Assembly: GCF_015209505.1 (NCBI RefSeq)
Contig: NZ_JADEYC010000007.1
Span: 1-64,000, forward strand
Direction of reading: 5' to 3'
Origin: Saccharopolyspora montiporae
GTDB lineage: Bacteria > Actinomycetota > Actinomycetes > Mycobacteriales > Pseudonocardiaceae
Length of the DNA stretch: 64,000 nt
Shown: positions 8,422 to 16,225 of the stretch, in pieces
How the letters are laid out: each line of letters opens with the position of its first letter
Position numbering within the stretch: position 1 is the first letter of the stretch
Made by a program: the position numbers and the translations under genes
The notes under the pieces: model-generated
Told to the model about the DNA's origin: nothing
Database searches by the model: none
Seen by the model: only the letters and a program-made list of their open reading frames with translations

Positions 8422-8606
8422 CCGGACGACGCGAGGCAGCGTGCGCATCGGCGGCAGTGCGGCGGCCGCAAGGTCGTGTTCGGCCGCTGCGGGCGGGCAG
8501 CCGTGCTCGGTTCTGGACCTGCGGCCGGCGTGGGGATCGACACAGCCTGCGCCGCCGTTGCCGCAAATACCCTGTAGTCGGATGACGATCGAGAAGAGAG
8601 ATTTCG

Positions 8607-9410
8607 TTGACCGACACGACCGATCCGGCCGCCGGCTACTTCGAACGGCTCGGCGCGCACAGTTTCACACCGACCGCCGACACCAGCGGCGCGTGGCACA
8701 GCGATGAGCAGCACTTCAGCCCGCTGGGCGGGCTCATCGTCCACGAGATCGAGCAGGTGCGAGCCGCCGAGGGGCGTCCCGACCTGCTGCTGAGCCGCAT
8801 CAGCTTCGACATCCTGGGCAAGATCGACCTGAACGATTTCGACGTCCACGTGGAGACGCTGCGGCCGGGCCGCACCATCGAGTTGGTGGAAGCCACCGCG
8901 GTCATCGCCGGCCGGGCGGTGGTCCGGGCACGGGCCTGGTTCCTCGCGGCGCAGGACACCGGCACCGTCGCGGGTGGTGCGCCGGACCCGCTGCCGGCGC
9001 CCGAGTCGGTGCAGCCCTGGCCGCTGAGCGACCTCTGGCCCGGTGGGTTCATCGCCTCGGTGGACGCGCGGGCCGTCGGCACACCGCAACCCGGGCGCAC
9101 CACGGCTTGGATCTCCACTCCCCTCGATCTGGTGGCCGGTGAGTCGGCCAGCCCGCTGGCGTCCTACGTGGCACTGGTCGACACCGCCAACGGGATCGCC
9201 GTGCGGCAGGACCCGACCGAGTGGATGTTCCCCAACGTCGACCTGACGATCCACCTGCACCGCCAGCCGGAAGGCCGGTGGACCGGGCTCGACACCAACG
9301 TCGTGTTCGGCAGCGACGGGACGGGCCTCACCAGCACCGTTCTCCACGACACCGGAGGCCCCGTGGGCCGCGCGGAGCAGATCCTGTCGGTCCGCTCGTT
9401 GACGCAGTAG
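8607..9410 (+). CDS. Acyl-CoA thioesterase-like protein (double hotdog)
   Basis: 267 residues with two hotdog halves (about 15-115 and 135-265), as in the TesB/4HBT_3 type of thioesterase family proteins. The N-terminal half contains the conserved FSPLGGLIVHEIEQVRA and RISFDILGKI strands. The start is a TTG at 8607, supported by GAGAAGAGAG at 8591-8600, six bases upstream; no ATG gives a full domain. Expected role is hydrolysis or binding of an acyl-CoA. It is monocistronic, with no partner gene that names its substrate. Confidence 0.8.
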   Translation: MTDTTDPAAGYFERLGAHSFTPTADTSGAWHSDEQHFSPLGGLIVHEIEQVRAAEGRPDLLLSRISFDILGKIDLNDFDVHVETLRPGRTIELVEATAVIAGRAVVRARAWFLAAQDTGTVAGGAPDPLPAPESVQPWPLSDLWPGGFIASVDARAVGTPQPGRTTAWISTPLDLVAGESASPLASYVALVDTANGIAVRQDPTEWMFPNVDLTIHLHRQPEGRWTGLDTNVVFGSDGTGLTSTVLHDTGGPVGRAEQILSVRSLTQ

Positions 9411-9594
9411 GGATATCGCGGAGGTCGTGACTCGCGTGCTCGCGGCGCGGTGGCTCGTTGGTGCCGGAACTCGCTGCAGCATCGCGGGCGGCAGTAGGGC
9501 CTTCCGCACGAGTTTCTCCCAGGAGCGTCGGAGCAGCCGCGACCACCGGATCGGGGCCGGTTGGGGTGGTGGTGCTCTGTCGGCGTGGTCTCCC

Positions 9595-10428
9595 CTACTG
9601 CCCTGCCGGTGATTCGTGCTGCAGCCGTACCACGAGCACCGGACATGGTGCGATGTGCAGGAGCGCGCGGCTGGTGGAGCCGAGCAGCATGCCGGTCATG
9701 CCGCCGCGGCCGCGGCTGCCGACGACGATGAGTTGGGCGGTGGCGGCGTGGTTGGCGAGGTAGCGCACCGGGCGGTCGCGTTCGACGACGCGTTGCACGG
9801 AGACGTCGGGGTACTGCTCGTGCCAGCCGGCGAGTCGTTCGGCGAGGACTTCTTCCTCACGCTGGCGCAGTTCGTACCAGTCCTCGATCTGGCCCCAGAC
9901 CTCGTCGACGGCCGTGTCGCTGTAGACGTGCACGGCGATCAGTCCGACGCCGCGGGCGGAGGCTTCGTCGAAGGCGGTGCGCAGTGCGGGGTCGCTGAGC
10001 GCGGAACCGTCGACGCCGACGATGACCGGTGCGGTGGGGTCGGGTCGGCTGGTGGAGGGGATCACGGCGGCCGGGCAGTGTGCGCGCATGGCCACGGTTT
10101 CGGCGGTGGAGCCCAGTGGCAGGTGGGTGCCGGTGTTGTCGGCCAGTCCGCGGTTGCCGACGGTGATGCGTTCGGCGCCGGTGGAGGCTTCGATGAGTTC
10201 GGTGGCGGGTTTTCCGCGGGTGATGCGGGTTTCGGTGTTGGCTCCGGCGTCGGTGGCGATCTGCTGGGCCTGCTGCAGCCAGCGGGTGTTGCGGGCGAGG
10301 TCGGGTTGGGTGGCGACGCTGATCAGGTGCAGGGTGGCCTCGTGCAGGACGGCGTCGTGGGCTGCCCAGGTCAGGGCGTTGAGGGCGGTTTCCGAGCCGT
10401 CGATGCCGACGAGGTGGGTGGTGGCCAT
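9595..10428 (-). CDS. Universal stress protein, tandem USP domains
   Basis: 277 residues made of two USP domains (about 5-135 and 143-270). The second has the ATP-binding pattern VGSRGRGGMTGMLLGSTSR (G-x2-G-x9-G-S). The first has a weaker form ending LPLGSTAE. Tandem USPs of this sort are induced in hypoxia and stasis in mycobacteria. It lies 25 bp downstream of an Acg-type nitroreductase on the same strand, probably as one transcript. I could not find a clear DosR box upstream of the pair. Confidence 0.92.
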   Translation of the reverse strand: MATTHLVGIDGSETALNALTWAAHDAVLHEATLHLISVATQPDLARNTRWLQQAQQIATDAGANTETRITRGKPATELIEASTGAERITVGNRGLADNTGTHLPLGSTAETVAMRAHCPAAVIPSTSRPDPTAPVIVGVDGSALSDPALRTAFDEASARGVGLIAVHVYSDTAVDEVWGQIEDWYELRQREEEVLAERLAGWHEQYPDVSVQRVVERDRPVRYLANHAATAQLIVVGSRGRGGMTGMLLGSTSRALLHIAPCPVLVVRLQHESPAGQ

Positions 10429-10453
10429 GCGCGCCTTCCTGGGGTGGGTGCGG

Positions 10454-11425
10454 TCAGGTGAGCAGATCGGTCGGGTCGCGGCGGGGTGTGGCGGGGACGG
10501 GTGGTCCGTAGCCGATGCGCAGGACGGCGGCGGGTGGGGCGCCGAGTAGGTCGTGCAGCTGCTGGCGGGTGGTGGGGTCTTCGACGATCTGGGACAGGAA
10601 CGAGGTGGCCAGGCCGCGGGCGGTGGCTTGCAGGAGGGTGCGCTGCATGGCTTGGCCTGCGCGCAGGTCGGCTTTGTGTCCGGTGTCGGTGGTGGTGAGC
10701 ACGGCGATGAGCGGGTCGTCTTCGAAGTCCTTGCCGGGGGTGCGGGTGCCGGCGTTGCCGCGGGAGAAGTCGCGCAGCACCCATTCGTCCTGGGGTTCGG
10801 GGCGGGGCCCGGTCGAGGTGGCGGGTACGCCGTCGGCGGTGGTCGGGTCGCGTCCGGTCCAGGTGGCGAATTCGGTGCGGATGCCGGGGTCGTCTTGCTG
10901 GGTGTGGTGGGCGTGCCGGGCCAGGCGCAGGAGTGGGGCGCGTTGGTCGCGGTCGATGGGGTGCAGGGTGGCGTGTTCGGTGTCGGCGGCGGCGCGCAGG
11001 GCGTGCAGGTCGGTGGTGGGCACGGGTTCGGGGCGGAAGGGTTTGCGGGTGGTGCGGCGTTGGGTGATGGCGCGGTAGAGGGCGGTGTCGGTGGGGGCCG
11101 CGATCTGGCCTGCGGTGTGGATGGCGGCCAGCGTGGTGCTGTCGGGGCCGTGCGGGAGCAGGGTGGTCTGCGGGCGTAGGCCGTGTTGCTGCAGGGCCAG
11201 GCGGAGGTTGAGGACGGCAGCGCCGCAGGCCAGGCGGAGTTCGCGGTCGTCGGGGTCGGTGTGCGGGAGGCGTCGCTGCGGGTCGGCGTGGACTTCGAGG
11301 ACGTCGGGGTGCGGGGTGAAGCGCCAGGGTTGGGTGTTGTGCAGGGAGGGTGCGCGGCCGGCGAGGGCGAGCAGGTCGCGGGTCTGCTCGGTGGTCAGGC
11401 CCAGGGTCGGGGGGATTGCGCGCAT
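10454..11425 (-). CDS. Acg-family FMN-binding nitroreductase-like protein
   Basis: 323 residues with the Acg/Rv2032-like hallmarks: LALAGRAPSLHNTQPWRF near the N terminus, RRTTRKPF in the middle, and a C-terminal nitroreductase half (GQAMQRTLLQATARGLATSFLSQ). Acg proteins bind FMN but their lid covers the active site, so they may store FMN or shelter it rather than act as reductases. It is the first gene of a pair with the tandem USP. In mycobacteria the same two families are dormancy-induced; a matching role here is inference. Confidence 0.88.
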   Translation of the reverse strand: MRAIPPTLGLTTEQTRDLLALAGRAPSLHNTQPWRFTPHPDVLEVHADPQRRLPHTDPDDRELRLACGAAVLNLRLALQQHGLRPQTTLLPHGPDSTTLAAIHTAGQIAAPTDTALYRAITQRRTTRKPFRPEPVPTTDLHALRAAADTEHATLHPIDRDQRAPLLRLARHAHHTQQDDPGIRTEFATWTGRDPTTADGVPATSTGPRPEPQDEWVLRDFSRGNAGTRTPGKDFEDDPLIAVLTTTDTGHKADLRAGQAMQRTLLQATARGLATSFLSQIVEDPTTRQQLHDLLGAPPAAVLRIGYGPPVPATPRRDPTDLLT

Positions 11426-11637
11426 GGGTGTCTTCCCGGTGGTGGTGGGGTGGGTGCAACTCTGGCACCGGGTGTGGGGGTTCGCATGCGGGCGCGGGGT
11501 GCTGGTCGCGCGGTGGGTGGGTCGTGGTGGCCCGGTGGTGGCGGTTTGTTGCCAAGCTTTTTCGCGGGTTGGTGGTGGCGTGCAGGCTTTGGCGGGATCG
11601 CTGTCGGCGATCGGTTCCGTCTGGGTCTGGAGTGAAC

Positions 11638-12729
11638 ATGTGGGTGTGGAATCCGTTGGCGCGCCGTGGTTTTCTTGCTGGTGGTCTGGCTGTGACGGCG
11701 GCCGGGGTGTGCGGGGTGCCTGCGGCGGCGGTGCGGCGGCCGGGTGTGGCGGCGCCGTCGATCTCGTCGACGTCGGACTGGGGTGCGCGGGAGGCGTCGG
11801 GGGCGATCGAGGTGCTCGACAGCGCGCCGGACAAGATCGTGGTGCACCACACGGCGACGCCGAACAGCGAGGACACGTCGCAGGAGCAGGCGTTCGCGCT
11901 GGCGCAGCAGGTGCAGGAGTACCACATGGACTCCAACGGGTGGGTTGATACGGGGCAGAACTTCACGAACTCACGGGGCGGGTATCTGCTGGAGGGGCGG
12001 CATCAGAGCCTGGCGGCGCTGGAGTCGGGTTCGCAGCACGTGGTGGGTGCGCATGCCGGGGAGCAGAACTCGGTGTCGTTGGGTATCGAGAACGAGGGGA
12101 CGTATTCGCAGGCCGAGGTTCCGGCGGCGTTGTGGGAGTCGTTGGTGGAGTTGTGCTCGTACATGGTCGGGCAGTACGGGATCGGTGCGGGTGAGATCTA
12201 CGGGCATCGGGATTTCATGTCGACGGCGTGTCCGGGGGATGTGCTCTACGCGCGGTTGCCGGAGTTGCGCGAGGCGGTGGCGGCTGCCGTGGGTGGTGTG
12301 GCGGTGGATCCGGTGGTGTGGCCGTTGGTGCGGGGTGGTTCGCGGGGGCCGGTGGTCAGCGCGTTGCAGTGGTTGTTGCGGTCGGGTGGGGCCGAGGTGC
12401 CGGTGGATGGTGTGTTCGACGCGCGGACGGGTCGGGCTACTGCGGGGGTGCGGGGTGGTTCGGCGTCGTGTTTCGCGACGCGGGTAGCGGAGCCGGATGT
12501 GTTCGGTGGTCGGGATTGGGCGCGGTTGGCGCCGGTGGTGTCGGGGGGTTCGGGTGCTGCGGTGCGGGCGGTGCAGGTTCTGTTGACGTGGCGTGGTTTC
12601 GCGGTGGGTGAGCAGGGTCGGTTCGATCGGCGTACGGCGTCGTCGGTGCGGGAGTTTCAGGCGTCGGTGGGGGTTGCGGTGTCGGGGGTGGTCGATGAGG
12701 GGACGTGGTTGCGGTTGTTGGCGCGGTGA
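11638..12729 (+). CDS. Tat-exported N-acetylmuramoyl-L-alanine amidase with peptidoglycan-binding C terminus
   Basis: 363 residues. A twin-arginine signal (ARRGFLAGGLAVTAAGV, residues 7-23) is followed by a PGRP/amidase_2 domain (about 45-220). The zinc ligands appear as HHTAT, the central NGWVDTGQNF region, and the late GHRDFMSTACPGD. Two peptidoglycan-binding repeats follow: a degenerate one (about 230-300) and a canonical one ending FQASVGVAVSGVVDEGTWLRLL. It should cut the amide bond between MurNAc and the stem peptide outside the membrane. The ATG at 11638 has GGAG five bases upstream. Codons end strongly in G and T, unlike the C-ending genes at 2-6 kb. Confidence 0.92.
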   Translation: MWVWNPLARRGFLAGGLAVTAAGVCGVPAAAVRRPGVAAPSISSTSDWGAREASGAIEVLDSAPDKIVVHHTATPNSEDTSQEQAFALAQQVQEYHMDSNGWVDTGQNFTNSRGGYLLEGRHQSLAALESGSQHVVGAHAGEQNSVSLGIENEGTYSQAEVPAALWESLVELCSYMVGQYGIGAGEIYGHRDFMSTACPGDVLYARLPELREAVAAAVGGVAVDPVVWPLVRGGSRGPVVSALQWLLRSGGAEVPVDGVFDARTGRATAGVRGGSASCFATRVAEPDVFGGRDWARLAPVVSGGSGAAVRAVQVLLTWRGFAVGEQGRFDRRTASSVREFQASVGVAVSGVVDEGTWLRLLAR

Positions 12730-12762
12730 TCGGTGACGTGATGGGGCGGGGTGCCGGGTGGT

Positions 12763-12816
12763 GCCCTGCCTTTGTGGTGGGCCCCGCCTTTGTCGTGGGC
12801 CCCGCCTTTGTCGTGG
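12763..12816. repeat. Three tandem 18-bp repeats
   Basis: The unit GCCCCGCCTTTGTCGTGG occurs at 12781-12798 and 12799-12816, preceded by a copy with two changes at 12763-12780. The array lies between the amidase stop and the metallothionein start. It could be slippage or a protein-binding array. Confidence 0.85.
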
Positions 12817-12900
12817 GGTGGGTGCGGAGTTGCCGGGGTCGGGGTGGTCTCGCATGCTTCGGTGGTCGTTTTTGGTCAGCTGTCGGGGAGCGTGAGTTGT

Positions 12901-13161
12901 ATGGCGGCGTGCGAGGTGTGCGGCAACGACTACTGGTTGGCGTTCGATGTGCACACGGTGGGCGGTTTCGTGCACACGTTCGATTCGTTCGAGTGTGCGG
13001 CGGAGCGGTTGGCGCCGCGGTGCGAGCACTGCGGGTGCCGGATCTTGGGGCATGGCCTGGAGGCGAGTGGTCGGTTCTTCTGCTGCGCGCATTGCGCGCG
13101 GGAGTCGGGTGTTGATGTTGCGGAGGGGCTGCGGGATGCGGTGGGGGCGCATCCGGGTTGA
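12901..13161 (+). CDS. Actinobacterial metallothionein-like small zinc protein
   Basis: 86 residues with ten cysteines, in paired or near-paired sets: CEVCGNDY, FECA, CEHCGCRILGHG, FFCCAHCAR. This is the prokaryotic metallothionein-like pattern common in actinobacteria (MxACEVCGNDYxxAF start). Such proteins bind zinc or related metals in the cytoplasm; the conserved GHG histidine fits the metal site. The ATG at 12901 begins the conserved domain; an upstream extension would translate the tandem repeats. No metal-responsive operator is evident upstream. Confidence 0.85.
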   Translation: MAACEVCGNDYWLAFDVHTVGGFVHTFDSFECAAERLAPRCEHCGCRILGHGLEASGRFFCCAHCARESGVDVAEGLRDAVGAHPG

Positions 13162-13208
13162 CAGGTGGGCTGCGGGTGTGGGTCGGGTGTACCGACGCTG
13201 TGAACAGT

Positions 13209-13257
13209 CGTTACACGTTCGTTACCTCACCCCGGAAACACCGCTCCGGCCTGCGTC
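13209..13257 (+). promoter_or_regulatory. Possible promoter elements upstream of the small gene at 13378
   Basis: CGTTAC is repeated at 13209-13214 and 13220-13225, an 11-base period that puts both copies on one helix face. GGAAAC (13234-13239) and CGTC (13254-13257) resemble an ECF sigma -35/-10 pair, but the 14-base spacer is shorter than usual. Speculative. Confidence 0.25.
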
Positions 13258-13377
13258 GATATGCTGGGTGAGACACCTTCAGCCCGTCCGGTTCACCCCG
13301 GATGTCGTGTTCCATGACTTGACAGCGGGCTCCGGGTGTGTCGATTGATTCCCCTCGGAACGCAGTGGAGGACCGAA

Positions 13378-13491
13378 ATGGCAGGTCTGGTTCGCTGGCT
13401 GGGTGGTATGGCGCGCGAGATGCAGCGGGCCCGCACCGTGATGCGGAACCCGCAGCCGGACGCCGCCACCCAGCACCGCATCGGGCGCTGA
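13378..13491 (+). CDS. Small protein of 37 residues, unknown function
   Basis: A short open frame beginning MAGLVRWLGGMAREMQRA and ending QHRIGR. It has one of the best ribosome binding sites in the window: GGAGGA at 13367-13372, five bases before the ATG. Codons use G/C at most third positions. The first 20 residues form an amphipathic, basic helix (L4, V5, W7, L8 and M11 on one side; R6, R13, R17 and R19 charged), so it could bind membrane or a partner protein. A strong terminator follows at 13646-13689. I do not recognise the family. Confidence 0.6.
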   Translation: MAGLVRWLGGMAREMQRARTVMRNPQPDAATQHRIGR

Positions 13492-13645
13492 CACCCGTCA
13501 GCCCCGAGGACCACCTCAAACCGGCTGAGAGTGGTTGACCGTCGGGTCGAGGGGCGGCCTGGCCGCTACCGGAACACCAAGGCAACAACGACAGCCACGA
13601 CCAAGCATGCTCTAGCGGCCGTCGCGATGACTTGCTGAACAGCGC
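13492..13645 (+). other. Noncoding stretch between the small gene and its terminator
   Basis: About 150 bases with no credible open frame before a strong T-tailed hairpin. It is either the 3' untranslated part of the small-protein transcript or a small RNA ending at that hairpin. Short inverted segments (GGCGGCCTGGCCGC at 13553-13566 region) suggest some structure. Confidence 0.35.
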
Positions 13646-13689
13646 ACCGGGCCCGGGCTGCGGCATCGTCCGCACCCGGGCCCGGTTTT
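13646..13689 (+). terminator. Rho-independent terminator
   Basis: ACCGGGCCCGGG at the left pairs with CCCGGGCCCGG at 13675-13685, with further GCGG/CCGC pairing inside, and is followed directly by TTTT. It is the only hairpin I noted in the window with a real T run. It ends the transcript of the small gene at 13378. Confidence 0.75.
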
Positions 13690-13784
13690 CGTATCCCTGC
13701 CCCGGGTGGTGCGTCGAGCCCGCTCCCCTGCCCTGCAGCGACCGCCTGCGCACCCCGCAGCGCCGAGTCGGCGATACTGCCGCC

Positions 13785-14735
13785 ATGACCGAATTCCTGA
13801 CCCCACAACAGCTCGCGCGGCGCACCGGCGCGGCCGTGGACGCGGCTGTTGCGGCAGGACGTGAGCGCGGCCTGACCGTCACCGATGCCGAAGTGCTGCA
13901 CGACCTGTTCTCCGTGGTCGTGCACCTGTCCCCTGCCCCGGTCGTGGCCCGGATCCCGACCGTGCTCGCGCCCGGGACCGATCCCGCCGAGATGGCCCGC
14001 CGCCAGCAGGCCGAACTGGACGTGACCCGGTGGCTGGACGAGCAGGGCACGCCCGTGCTCGCGCCCAGTCCGCTCGTGCCGCGCGAACCGGTGCGGCGCG
14101 ACGGGTTCTGCCTGACGTTGTGGCAGTTCGTCGAACAGGTCGCCGACACCGAACCCGATTACGTGGTCAACGCCGAGCGCACCGCCGAGCTGCACGCCGC
14201 GCTGCGGTCGTATCCGGGGCGGCTGCCGTTCCTGTCGGCGGCCGATCCGGACTCGATCACCGCGAGCTTGCACGCGCTCGACGATCGGCCGGATCTCGCC
14301 GCGGCCGCCGATGTGGACCGGGCGCGGCGGGAGTGGCAGGTGCTGGAGCCGCTGGTGCGGTCCCGCGCGGCCTTCGCCGACGCGTTCCCCGGCATCGATC
14401 TGCAGCCGCTGCACGGGGATTCGCCGCCGGCGAATCTGTTCGCCGGCGTGGACGGGTACCGGTTCGCGGACTTCGAACTGGTGACGTTCGGGCCGGTGGA
14501 GTGGGATCTGGCCGGGATCGGCCCGGAGCTCACGGCCGCCTACGACCGAGGTGCGCGTCGCGCCGGGATGCGCGAGCTGGACCCCGGGGTGCTGCGGTTC
14601 GTCAACGCGGTGGGGATGGTGCGGATCGTGGCCTCGTTGGCGCTGGTGCCGCAGCAGCCGGTGCTGGCGCAGTACCTGCAGCCGGCCGTCGAGCAGTGGC
14701 GGGACGCGCCGTTCGCCGGCGGTATGGCCGGCTGA
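13785..14735 (+). CDS. Aminoglycoside phosphotransferase (APH)-like kinase
   Basis: 316 residues with the APH/choline-kinase fold. The catalytic loop reads QPLHGDSPPANLF (HGDxxxxN) and the metal-binding motif FADFELVTFGPVEWDLAGIG matches the family's D-x-E/G. The N-terminal lobe is less conserved (VVARIPTVL where the ATP-binding lysine region would be). Most chromosomal actinobacterial members phosphorylate unknown small molecules, not antibiotics, so no resistance should be assumed. It is convergent with the gamma-carbonic-anhydrase-like gene across a strong hairpin. Confidence 0.8.
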   Translation: MTEFLTPQQLARRTGAAVDAAVAAGRERGLTVTDAEVLHDLFSVVVHLSPAPVVARIPTVLAPGTDPAEMARRQQAELDVTRWLDEQGTPVLAPSPLVPREPVRRDGFCLTLWQFVEQVADTEPDYVVNAERTAELHAALRSYPGRLPFLSAADPDSITASLHALDDRPDLAAAADVDRARREWQVLEPLVRSRAAFADAFPGIDLQPLHGDSPPANLFAGVDGYRFADFELVTFGPVEWDLAGIGPELTAAYDRGARRAGMRELDPGVLRFVNAVGMVRIVASLALVPQQPVLAQYLQPAVEQWRDAPFAGGMAG

Positions 14736-14779
14736 CCGCGCCGCGGCGCCCCGAGCGGGCCGGGGCACCGCGGCGCGGT
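14735..14779. terminator. Convergent hairpin terminator
   Basis: ACCGCGCCGCGG (14735-14746) pairs with CCGCGGCGCGGT (14768-14779), and inner GCCCCG pairs with CGGGGC. There is no T run on either side. It fills the 48-bp gap between two convergent genes and would stop or slow transcription from both. Confidence 0.6.
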
Positions 14780-14783
14780 GGGC

Positions 14784-15311
14784 TCAGGTCAGCGCGTGGC
14801 GGTGCTTGGCGGCCAGCTGCACGTAGTGGTCGGCGGACAGTGGCAGCGCGGCGCGTTCGTCGTCGGAGAGGTCGCGGCGCACCTTGGCGGGAGTGCCTGC
14901 CACCAGGGAGCCGGGTGGGATCTCGGTGCCTTCCAGCACGACGGCGCCGGCGGCGACCAGGGATCCGGTGCCGATGCGGGCGCCGTTGAGCACCACCGAG
15001 CCCATGCCGATCAGGCAGCCGGGTTCGACGGTGCAGCCGTGCAGCACGGCCTTGTGCCCGACGGTGACGCCCTCCGCGATGGCGGCGGGCAACCCGGGGT
15101 CGGCGTGCAGGACGCAGCCGTCCTGGATGTTGCTGGCTTCGCCGATGCTGATGTCCTCCTGGTCGCCGCGCAGCACGGCCGAGTACCAAACGCTGGCGCG
15201 CGGTCCCAGGTGCACGCGTCCGAGGACACTGGCGCCGGGGGCCACGAAGGCGTCCGGGTCGATGACCGGCTCGATGCCGTCCACGGCCATGATGTGGGGC
15301 TGGGGGTTCAC
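14784..15311 (-). CDS. Gamma-carbonic anhydrase-fold protein (CaiE/PaaY-like)
   Basis: 175 residues with left-handed beta-helix hexapeptide repeats. The zinc-binding histidines of the gamma class are present: His69 (CVLHAD), His86 (VGHKA) and His91 (VLHGC). Its neighbours are a GntR regulator, a CaiB-like CoA transferase and a crotonase. The same fold occurs as CaiE in carnitine operons and PaaY in phenylacetate operons, where it acts on CoA thioesters. The GTG start at 15311 overlaps the GntR stop as GTGA, with AGGAGGAG just upstream. True carbonic anhydrase activity is equally possible from sequence. Confidence 0.88.
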   Translation of the reverse strand: MNPQPHIMAVDGIEPVIDPDAFVAPGASVLGRVHLGPRASVWYSAVLRGDQEDISIGEASNIQDGCVLHADPGLPAAIAEGVTVGHKAVLHGCTVEPGCLIGMGSVVLNGARIGTGSLVAAGAVVLEGTEIPPGSLVAGTPAKVRRDLSDDERAALPLSADHYVQLAAKHRHALT

Positions 15312-16051
15312 TGCTCCTCCTGCCTGCCGCGTTGCTGGGCCAGCCAGCGCAGCGCGACGTCGGTGTGTCCGTCCACTTCTGCCTCGATGTCGTCGAGGAA
15401 GGTGCGGTCGCCGTGCGCGGCGAGCTCGGCCAGGACCTCCTGCGGGTCGCCGTGTTCGACCACGTCCAGCAGCTGCTGGTGGCGGGCCAGGTCTCCGCGC
15501 AGGTCTTCGGTGGGTTCGCGGGCGCGGCGGTTGCGGGCCATGGCCAGCATCAGCTGCAGCTGCAGGGACCGGTATCCGTCTTCGAGGCGGCGGTGGCCGG
15601 CCAGGCCCACCAGCGAGACGTGGAACCGGAAGGAGCGGTCGAGGTAGGTGGCCCGATCGTCGTCGCCGGCGGCATCGGCCATGCCGGCCAGTTCGGTGCG
15701 GCAGCGGTGCAGTCGCTCGGGGTCGGTGCAGGGCACGCCCAGGCGCACGGCCATGCGTTCGTATTCGCCGCGCAGGGTGACGATTTCGTAGATGTCGTGC
15801 AGCGTCAGCGGGGTGACGATGACGCCGCGGCGGGGTTGGGCTTGCACGAGTCCTTCGCGTTCGAGCACGCGCAGTGCTTCGCGCAGGGGCGGGCGGGAGA
15901 TGCCGAGGGCGGTGGTCAGCCGGTTCTCCACGATCCGCTGGCCGCACAGCAGGTCTCCGCCAACGATCATGCGGCGCAGGGACGCGGCGGCGAGGTCGAC
16001 GAGGCTGGGCGGGTGGGTGATCCGGCCGGGGGGATCGGTGGGTTCGGTCAA
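15308..16051 (-). CDS. GntR-family transcriptional regulator, FCD subfamily
   Basis: 247 residues. The N-terminal winged helix (about 15-80) has RIVENRLTTALGISRPPLREALRVLEREGLVQAQPRRGVIV. The C-terminal FCD domain (about 95-230) supplies the metal-binding Asp/His set (LDRSFRFHVSLVG, LARHQQLLDVVEHGD). It should sense a carboxylate or CoA-derived effector. The start is TTG at 16051, supported by AAAGGA seven bases upstream; no ATG gives a normal N terminus. It is divergent from the CaiB-like gene and coupled to the hexapeptide-repeat gene, so it probably controls both. Confidence 0.9.
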   Translation of the reverse strand: MTEPTDPPGRITHPPSLVDLAAASLRRMIVGGDLLCGQRIVENRLTTALGISRPPLREALRVLEREGLVQAQPRRGVIVTPLTLHDIYEIVTLRGEYERMAVRLGVPCTDPERLHRCRTELAGMADAAGDDDRATYLDRSFRFHVSLVGLAGHRRLEDGYRSLQLQLMLAMARNRRAREPTEDLRGDLARHQQLLDVVEHGDPQEVLAELAAHGDRTFLDDIEAEVDGHTDVALRWLAQQRGRQEEQ

Positions 16052-16186
16052 CGACTGGTCCTTTGCGCGGGCCGGTGCCGGGTGGTGTCCGGGCCGGCGT
16101 CGGTGCGGGCTGCTCCGCCCGGCCCAACCTCCCGGGTCGCGGTTGTCAGGCGCGTTCTGCCTGCTGTAGACAAAAGTCAGGTGAGC

Positions 16187-16202
16187 GGTGTCACGGTACA
16201 CC
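16187..16202. promoter_or_regulatory. Candidate GntR operator upstream of the CoA transferase
   Basis: GGTGT and ACACC flank a six-base spacer (16187-16202), 23 bases before the CaiB-like start. A second short palindrome TGTAGACA lies at 16165-16172. Either could be the site of the divergent FCD-type GntR regulator; both are short, so the call is weak. Confidence 0.35.
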
Positions 16203-16225
16203 TCCGGCGTCGCGGGGAGCCACGC

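Noticed and set aside
7020..8585. Long plus-strand frame over the gene-free interval
   Set aside because: The translation is low-complexity Arg/Ser/Gly with no family pattern, has no ribosome binding site, and overlaps the DHFR-like gene in another frame.
11426..11637. DosR box upstream of the Acg gene
   Set aside because: Looked for a GGGACT-type palindrome by eye and found none convincing.
13785..14735. Aminoglycoside resistance gene
   Set aside because: The APH fold is clear, but the ATP-lobe is divergent and the gene sits among housekeeping genes; resistance cannot be claimed from the fold.
15332..16225. 298-codon upstream extension of the CaiB-like gene
   Set aside because: It is the antisense shadow of the GntR gene; the CaiB fold starts at 16226.
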